From Lineus longissimus (Eukaryota > Nemertea > Pilidiophora > Heteronemertea > Lineidae), in NCBI RefSeq assembly GCF_910592395.1, contig NC_088311.1:12838501-12902500 (forward strand): a stretch of 64,000 nucleotides of DNA, given 5' to 3'. Both the position numbers and the translations under genes were made by a program. Within the stretch, counting starts at the first letter, position 1; the number at the start of each line of letters is the position of its first letter. Below are positions 58,567 to 64,000 of the stretch, in pieces. A model generated the notes under the pieces. It made no database searches, was not told where the DNA came from, and saw only the letters and a program-made list of their open reading frames with translations.

Positions 58567-59598
58567 CGTCGTCCGTTAGCAGGGCACGTTTCGTAACTGT
58601 TAGAGCTATTGAGTTGAAACTTGGTACACATGTACCCTTATGTAATGACACCTTGGAGACCAAGTTTCAGTCCGATTCGTTTCATGGTTTGGCCACCAGG
58701 GGGCCAAACGTTAAAAGTGAAAATATGCAATATCTCCCTTAATAGTAGTCGGGAAATTTTGAAAAAAATATGGTAGGTACTTCTAGCAAAGGTGCATCAT
58801 ATATCCTCCGGGTTTTTGATTTGACCTCCTTTTCAAGGTCACAGAGGTCAAATGGTGTAAATTGGCCGTTAGGATGTAACGATGGCACGTTTCTAAACTG
58901 CAATGACTATTGATACCAAATTTGGTACACATTTACCCCTTAGTCAGGTGATCTCAGGGACCGAAGTTTGGTCCAATATGATTCACCACTTGACCACCAG
59001 GGGGCAAAATCCAAAAACCTTAAAAATGTGATAATTCCTTAACTTCTTGCCCGATTGCCACCAATTTGATATCATGGGTACATCTAACCACCATACAGTA
59101 TATGTCACACAGGTTTTTAATTTGACCTTCTTGTCAAGGTCACAGAGGTCAAATGACGTAAATTCGCCGTCAGGACGTAACTATGGCACGTTTCTTAACT
59201 GCAATGACTATTGATCACAAATTAAGTACACATGTACCCTTTGGTCAGGTGATCTCAGGTACCGAAGTTTGGTGCGATCTGATTTGCCGTTTGGCCTCCA
59301 GGGAGGGGGCCAAATCCTAAATTCATCAAAATGCCATTATTCCTAGTACCCGATTGGCACCAATTTTATATCATAGGTACATCTAATTCTAACAACCATT
59401 CAATGTGTCACCCGGGTCTTCTTTGATTTGACCTACTTTTCAAGGTCACAGAGGTCAAATGTACTGTAAATTGGCCATTTTGGGGAAATTGTAATTGCTT
59501 GGACCTACATCAAACCTAACACTACATGACACAATACCATGCTCTTTATCCATCTTTCCTCCACATGAGGTGAGCACAATGGCCCTGGCCATTTCATT
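58482..59598 (+). mobile_element. GCTCACC-family element, copy C (full length, young)
   Basis: Nearly the same sequence as copy A, with the hairpin at about 58484-58509, a (GTC)n run at about 58525-58575 and the end palindrome near 59575. CTCF-like cores are at 58693 and 58994; the first perfect DR3 is at 58836, with two more about 300 bp apart. Confidence 0.85.
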
Positions 59599-60333
59599 AA
59601 AAAAATACCCTGACGTCTGTTCACAGCACTAAAAGTTACATACGACATGTATAATTTTGACAATCAGAAGTAGACGAGAAATCGTCGACTACTTGACGAA
59701 AGTGAGACCATATTATGACGTCATCAGCAAACGAAAAGTGACAGATTCGCCTTAACTTCTTTAAAATAAACGTCATGGAAGTTAACAAATGTAAATATAT
59801 TGTGCCAAAAACCGAGTGTAAAGATATGTTGACCTAATGTCGAAAACTGCACGTATTTTAAATGCGTAGTTTTGGAATGACAAACTTTTGAAAAGGGACC
59901 ATCATCTTGGCCCTGGACCAAGGTCATTGACCCATAGTTTAAAAAACATGGTAAACAAAGATTTGTACAGCTTCCATGGTGCACTTAAATTTTACCAGAC
60001 GTCAAAGAATTTTAAGACAGCTCAGATAAATTTGTATGGACACAGATGGAATTAAAAGATGACTTAGAAAAAGGGACCAGGGACCATATTCATGAAGCCT
60101 TCGTAACTTTGTCACTAAGAACGATTTACGTGGCTCTTAGTAAGACTTTAGTAACAGCCCAGTAAGCCACTACGTATTATTCACAAAGCATTATTAACGT
60201 ATTACTACCGCGTTACTTACTAAACCTCTCGTAACTACCTATATGCGTGAACGCGCTTGAGCTGAACAGTCATGGATGTGTTATGTAATCCAGTTGCACA
60301 CAACCTCATTGTCTAAAACGAATATTTATACAG

Positions 60334-60640
60334 TTGCTTAGCCAGCAACGTGAGGAGGCAAAGGGGAATCGCTGGAAGGCCAATTTCTCGCCAGGTGAAA
60401 TTATGAAGTTAGTTGATCTAGTCGAATTGAATTGGTCCGTGATTAACAACAAATTTTCCGATGTCGTAATGCTTAAGAGGAAGGCCAACACGTGGACAGA
60501 AATAACAAGGAAAATCAACAGTGTTGGAAAAGTCCTAAGGACTACCAAAGCGGTTTATCACAAATGGGATGACTTGAAGTCGAAGGCAAAGCAGAAGGCT
60601 GCCAAAAGGAAATTGGTGATGAACCGAGCCTCCATCGATT
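60334..60640 (+). pseudogene. Harbinger Myb/SANT-like gene, 3'-truncated
   Basis: The open frame begins with TTG at 60334, so the true start lies upstream. It reads REEAKGNRWKANFSPGEIMK, LVDLVELNWSVINNKF and KRKANTWTEITRKINSVGK, then RTTKAVYHKWDDLKSKAKQK: a complete Myb/SANT-like DNA-binding domain of the type paired with HARBI1-like transposases, with three helices and conserved tryptophans. After about 60612 the frame runs into sequence that is the antisense of the transposase gene, and it stops at 60666. The junction marks an internal deletion. Confidence 0.8.
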
Positions 60641-61459
60641 TTTCCATCTTCCAAACGTACGTTTAATGATACTTCGAACTCGCCTGTGGTGAACGTTGTA
60701 TCGTCTGTCGGCTGCATCTGCCGGGCGGGATACTGGTTTCATGAGGCAGGGTCTGAGTGGATAGGCACTGTCACCTAGTAGGCAACCTTCTTCATTAAGT
60801 AGTCCACGTTCCATATTTACTTTCAAGTTGCAGTTTGACCAAATAAACGCATCGTGTGTGGCACCTGGCCTTCGGGCAACAATATTTGTGAATTTCATAT
60901 CATGAGAACAAATACCCTGCACATTTATCGCAAGGCACTGTTTTCTGCACACGTATGATGCCTCGTTTACGGATGGGCACTTTACTAGAATAAGGGATCC
61001 ATCTATGCAGCCGATGACATTTGGAATCCGGTGCCGTTCTGTGTAAAACCCCTCCTTTTCACGTTCTTGCTCGTCAGCCGTTCGAGGAAATGTTATTAAC
61101 TGCCGTGCTTTGCGTTCTAAAGCGGCTGCAACTCTGGTGACAATCCTTGATATTGTAGGTTGACTCAAGCCACTTGCCATGTCGCCATTGGCAAGCTGCA
61201 AACTTCCGGTAGCGAAAAATCGGAGCGCAACGCAAACTTGGAGAGATGCTGGTACGGCATGGGAGCGCAAGGTGTCCGGGGCAATTTCGTCCTCCAACAG
61301 GTCGATGACTTCAAGAAGGACTGGTCTAGTCATCCGGTAGCGCTGATACTAATCTACATCATCATAGATGTCAAGAGGCTGCAATCGATCTCTAAACACA
61401 CGCTGCCTTCGTAAAGCCCGTCTGGCTTCTACATCTAACAAGATCAACGCCGCTGCCAT
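60542..61459 (-). pseudogene. HARBI1-like transposase, Glu-to-Lys at the catalytic site, one stop, C-terminus lost
   Basis: An ATG at 61459 opens MAAALILLDVEARRALRRQR, then VFRDRLQPLDIYDDVD. A TAG near 61354 interrupts, and the frame goes on as YQRYRMTRPVLLEVIDLLED, VCVALRFFATGSLQLANGD and SQPTISRIVTRVAAAL. The DDE core reads VIGCIDGSLILVKCP (Asp), RRPGATHDAFIWSN (Asp) and LLGDSAYPLRPCLMKP. The third motif reads RSIIKRTFGRWKNRW: the position normally holding catalytic Glu (IIERTFG) is AAA, Lys. Coding homology ends there because the deletion fuses it to the Myb-like gene on the opposite strand. This protein could not be an active transposase on three separate counts. Confidence 0.85.
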
Positions 61460-61657
61460 GATCGCTGCATGTGAAAGTGTCGCCAACTGTCTAAGAAAAC
61501 GCTACGAAGCCAAAAACACCCCACGTAACACTAGTAACGACTTACGAAATCGATTGAAGTTACGAGTGCTTCATGAATATGACGCAACTCGCTAAGAACG
61601 ACCTACGAGTACTTAAACGCTTACTAAGGCCTAAGAAGGCTTCATGAATAAGGCCCC

Positions 61658-62720
61658 TGATAATTACCAGGTATTTTGACTGATTTGAATCCATTTTCAC
61701 ACTTTGATAATCCAAATAGCAGACTTATTAAATCTTGATGAAAAGTTGCAGAGCTGACTTGAACAATTAGATTTCAAGGGGTGAAAGTGAGGCTGAACAG
61801 GGTTGAAAGGGAAAAGATGCAGAAATGGGACTCAAATGACATTAACTCTTAAATATGGACGGTAAACTCCTAAAATTTACATCCAAGGCGAAACACTTTG
61901 TCAAATTAAAGAAACACTCAAAGGAAAGGTTTTATAATGATGCAAAAGGTGAAAAAGGGCCAAAATATCTACACTAGAACCAATTGAGTTACAGATCTGA
62001 AACTTCTGTGGTGTGATGACCTAGTGTAGGGTAGGTTCCCTGTTGATTTTTGGCCCGACCCAACATCTTGGATCCGATATGGCCGCCATCTTTGTTTTCG
62101 CATTCAATCAATCAATCGATCAAACTGAGGGTGTTTATATTGCCAGTATCCACTTAAGTGATCAGTAGGTCTGTCTCATGATAGAACGTTAGGGACAGAC
62201 GGGAACCTAAGAAGTACCTAATTCAACGTACCATGCTTGTTAACTTTGATGCTATTGGTTACACGAGCATTACCACCAGGGCTGCGCTGCTGTGATGAAT
62301 ACATATGTAAGGTCCTTCTTCTGATTGGTGGTCACCAAAGCACATTAGGAACGCCCACCTATACATACAATAGCTTTTTGACAACGTGCGTTGGTTAACT
62401 GTCAATGAAGGGAAATTGATGTTACCGATGTTACCGAATAGGCCTTGTTATAGACAAGCGGTCAATTATTGATAAAAGCCTGGTTGGCTCGTATTAACCA
62501 AATTGAGTGTCTTTTTATTATCTAAGCAGTTACTATGCAAAAGAAACTGGTGTGCAAGGGATGGTAGTCCTAGGGCTGATAGTCCGTGTAACAATAGCCC
62601 GCATTGCTAAATGTTTTGGTTAGGGTTAGCGGTACAATAGATCATGCTGCTTAATTGATCAAATACAATGCTACCGGACTATGATTCCAGGGGGACTATA
62701 TCCGCTGTCACACCGGTCCA
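61658..62720. other. no gene recognised
   Basis: Non-coding spacer. A short GGGACTATATCC motif near 62693 could be a transposon terminus, but I found no partner. Confidence 0.35.
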
Positions 62721-63209
62721 TTGTTGGACTGTGGCGGAGTAACAGTAACAAGTTATGACTATGATATGGGTCTAGTTTTAGCGCGGTTTTTAGTACAGTG
62801 TTGTCGAAGTGAACGAACAGTCATGTGTGATAGAGTGCTTGTTGGCATGGAGGAGATGGCCCTTCTCCGGGAAGGGTACCAGCGGCATAGAAATAATTAT
62901 GTTCGCATTCTAGGCCACATCCGGCAAAATGTCAACCGTTTGCTGGAACGCACAAGGACATTATACGCTAGGCGAACCGCAAAACAACTCCGACGAAGGA
63001 TAAGAGAAGTTATTGCAAGAGAAATTGCTGAGTTAGTACATGTATCGTGTACCCCCCTCCACAAACGCACCCGCACCCCACACAACAGTAGCACAGTAAC
63101 AAAGGGGCCACTTCCATATACCGATTATTCAAGGGGAGCACAACTCATTCCACAATTGTCGATAATGACCCGAGTGCTGATACAATATTCGTGGACATGG
63201 CCACTGTAG
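62721..63209 (+). CDS. unrecognised arginine-rich open frame
   Basis: A 162-codon frame with a strongly helical, arginine-rich stretch (QNVNRLLERTRTLYARRTAK, then RRRIREVIAREIAELVH). I do not recognise it. Its last ~85 bp overlap, on the opposite strand, the end of the transposase fragment at 63125-63758. It may be part of the same transposon (a second gene cut short) or a chance frame. Low support. Confidence 0.25.
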   Translation: MLDCGGVTVTSYDYDMGLVLARFLVQCCRSERTVMCDRVLVGMEEMALLREGYQRHRNNYVRILGHIRQNVNRLLERTRTLYARRTAKQLRRRIREVIAREIAELVHVSCTPLHKRTRTPHNSSTVTKGPLPYTDYSRGAQLIPQLSIMTRVLIQYSWTWPL

Positions 63210-63758
63210 AACAGGTGGGGATCCTCAGTCTCTGGTATCTCGATTGCGTGTACCGTTCCATCTATCGCCCCAACAGCATCTGGAATAGTATCCCAGTTGC
63301 CCCGCAGTTGTTCCCACTCTTCATCGGTCGGCCATGTTATACCGTCTTGAAAATAAGTCCACAAAACATCTGTCATAAAATAAAGTTCCCTGCAAACAGA
63401 TTGCTTGCTGATATCAAACATCGCAACAATGTCCGGATATTTCTTGATCCAATAGAAAAAAAGTAGTAAACGGTTCTCCACCGACAGCAAATGATATCGG
63501 TACCGTCCTGGCCTGTTTTCCAGAAGGGGCCACTGTCTCACCTGATAGATACCAAAAGTCCATCTGGTGGTTTCTAATCCTGGTAAAGACGTCGTTACCA
63601 CCGTATGGACCATTTGGTTGATTGGTGAGAACTTCATCAAGTCTTGGAGGCAACGGAGGCGGACGCACTTCTAAATTATGAAATGCTGGTGTAAGCAAAA
63701 CTGGTGGCGGTGGTATGGGCGGCGGAGCAGCGAACAAAAACATCCTAATTCTCTCCAT
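63125..63758 (-). pseudogene. DDE_Tnp_4 (Harbinger-like) transposase, frameshifted and truncated
   Basis: On the minus strand the ATG at 63758 starts MERIRMFLFAAPPPIPPPPV, a proline-rich head, then PYGGNDVFTRIRNHQMDFWY. Near 63520-63545 the frame shifts to the one that reads GRYRYHLLSVENRLLLFFYW, IKKYPDIVAMFDISKQSVCR, ITWPTDEEWEQLRGNWDTIP and DAVGAIDGTVHAIEIP (first Asp), then LFYSGHVHEYCISTRVIIDN. Coding homology ends just after this, before the second Asp and the Glu motifs, so the rest of the DDE core is missing. The lineage differs from the three other Harbinger transposases in this window. Confidence 0.75.
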
Positions 63759-64000
63759 GGTGAAAGTAGCGTGAGGCCAAGTGACTGCTGGCCAACACAA
63801 ACCATGGCAATTAAATGTTATCAATAATCAATTCAATTTCGGACAAAGGAATGATATTTTATTGACCATTTTCAATGCGTGTCTAATCATGTCACCACAG
63901 GGATAAGGCTAGACGCATAATAAAGGAAAATTACATGAACCTTCCCATATGGGCGGTCTATTGCCATTAAATGCAATTATCCAGTAATGTTACATGGCCG

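Larger units (their letters stand above)
60080..61657. mobile_element. internally deleted Harbinger element
   Basis: Inverted ends GGGACCATATTCATGAAGCC (left) and GGGGCCTTATTCATGAAGCC (right, inverted), with subterminal CTTAGTAA / TTACTAAG motifs scattered for about 150 bp inside each. It holds the Myb-like (plus) and transposase (minus) genes, now overlapping because the DNA between them has been lost. No clear target duplication. Confidence 0.8.

Overview
This window looks like intergenic and intronic DNA of an animal nuclear genome, probably a marine invertebrate bilaterian; I cannot place it more closely. The grounds are an AT-rich composition, genes with GT-AG introns, no bacterial gene organisation, and a very dense, nested set of animal DNA transposons: Helitron, PIF/Harbinger, Academ, piggyBac-like and pogo-like MITEs, a Kolobok-like element, BEL/Pao LTR and tRNA-headed SINEs. 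The only clear host coding sequence I found is one 50-codon exon (18543-18692) matching the C-terminal cytosolic region of the zinc transporter ZnT7 (SLC30A7).

Layout. 355-5255: a minus-strand Helitron (Rep plus Pif1-type helicase, one frameshift) whose 5' part is a ~480 bp tandem array. 5305-6407: the first full copy of a repeat family that recurs through the window, called here the GCTCACC family. 8111-12050: a complete Harbinger element with two intact genes whose exons interlock on opposite strands. 12642-18324: an Academ (XPG-nuclease type) transposon with ~300 bp inverted repeats, its gene hit by a 188 bp MITE and its right repeat split by a 2.65 kb GCTCACC copy. 18543-18692: the ZnT7 exon. 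18.9-20.8 kb: a SINE and two 160 bp pogo-like MITEs. 25.6-31.6 kb: a second, broken Harbinger. 33.5-35.6 kb: a BEL/Pao LTR remnant inserted into a minisatellite. 35.7-41.3 kb: two more GCTCACC copies around a Kolobok-like THAP element. 41.3-42 kb: a SINE pair. 42-50.8 kb: MITEs and repeat fragments. 50.8-52.1 and 60.1-61.7 kb: two decayed Harbingers. 58.5-59.6 kb: another young GCTCACC copy. 63.1-63.8 kb: a DDE transposase fragment.

The most interesting item is the GCTCACC family. Its copies have a hairpin at one end, a short palindrome at the other, an 8 bp terminal inverted repeat and a GTC/GAC microsatellite. Most have an interior built from ~300 bp tandem units, each typically holding a CTCF-like core and a perfect or near-perfect DR3 of AGGTCA half-sites. 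Three copies sit inside sequences whose uninterrupted form can be inferred from this window, and none shows a long target-site duplication. This points to a Helitron/Helentron-like non-autonomous element, but that classification is inference. The genes do not form a host pathway: apart from the ZnT7 exon, the coding content is transposition machinery in various states of decay.
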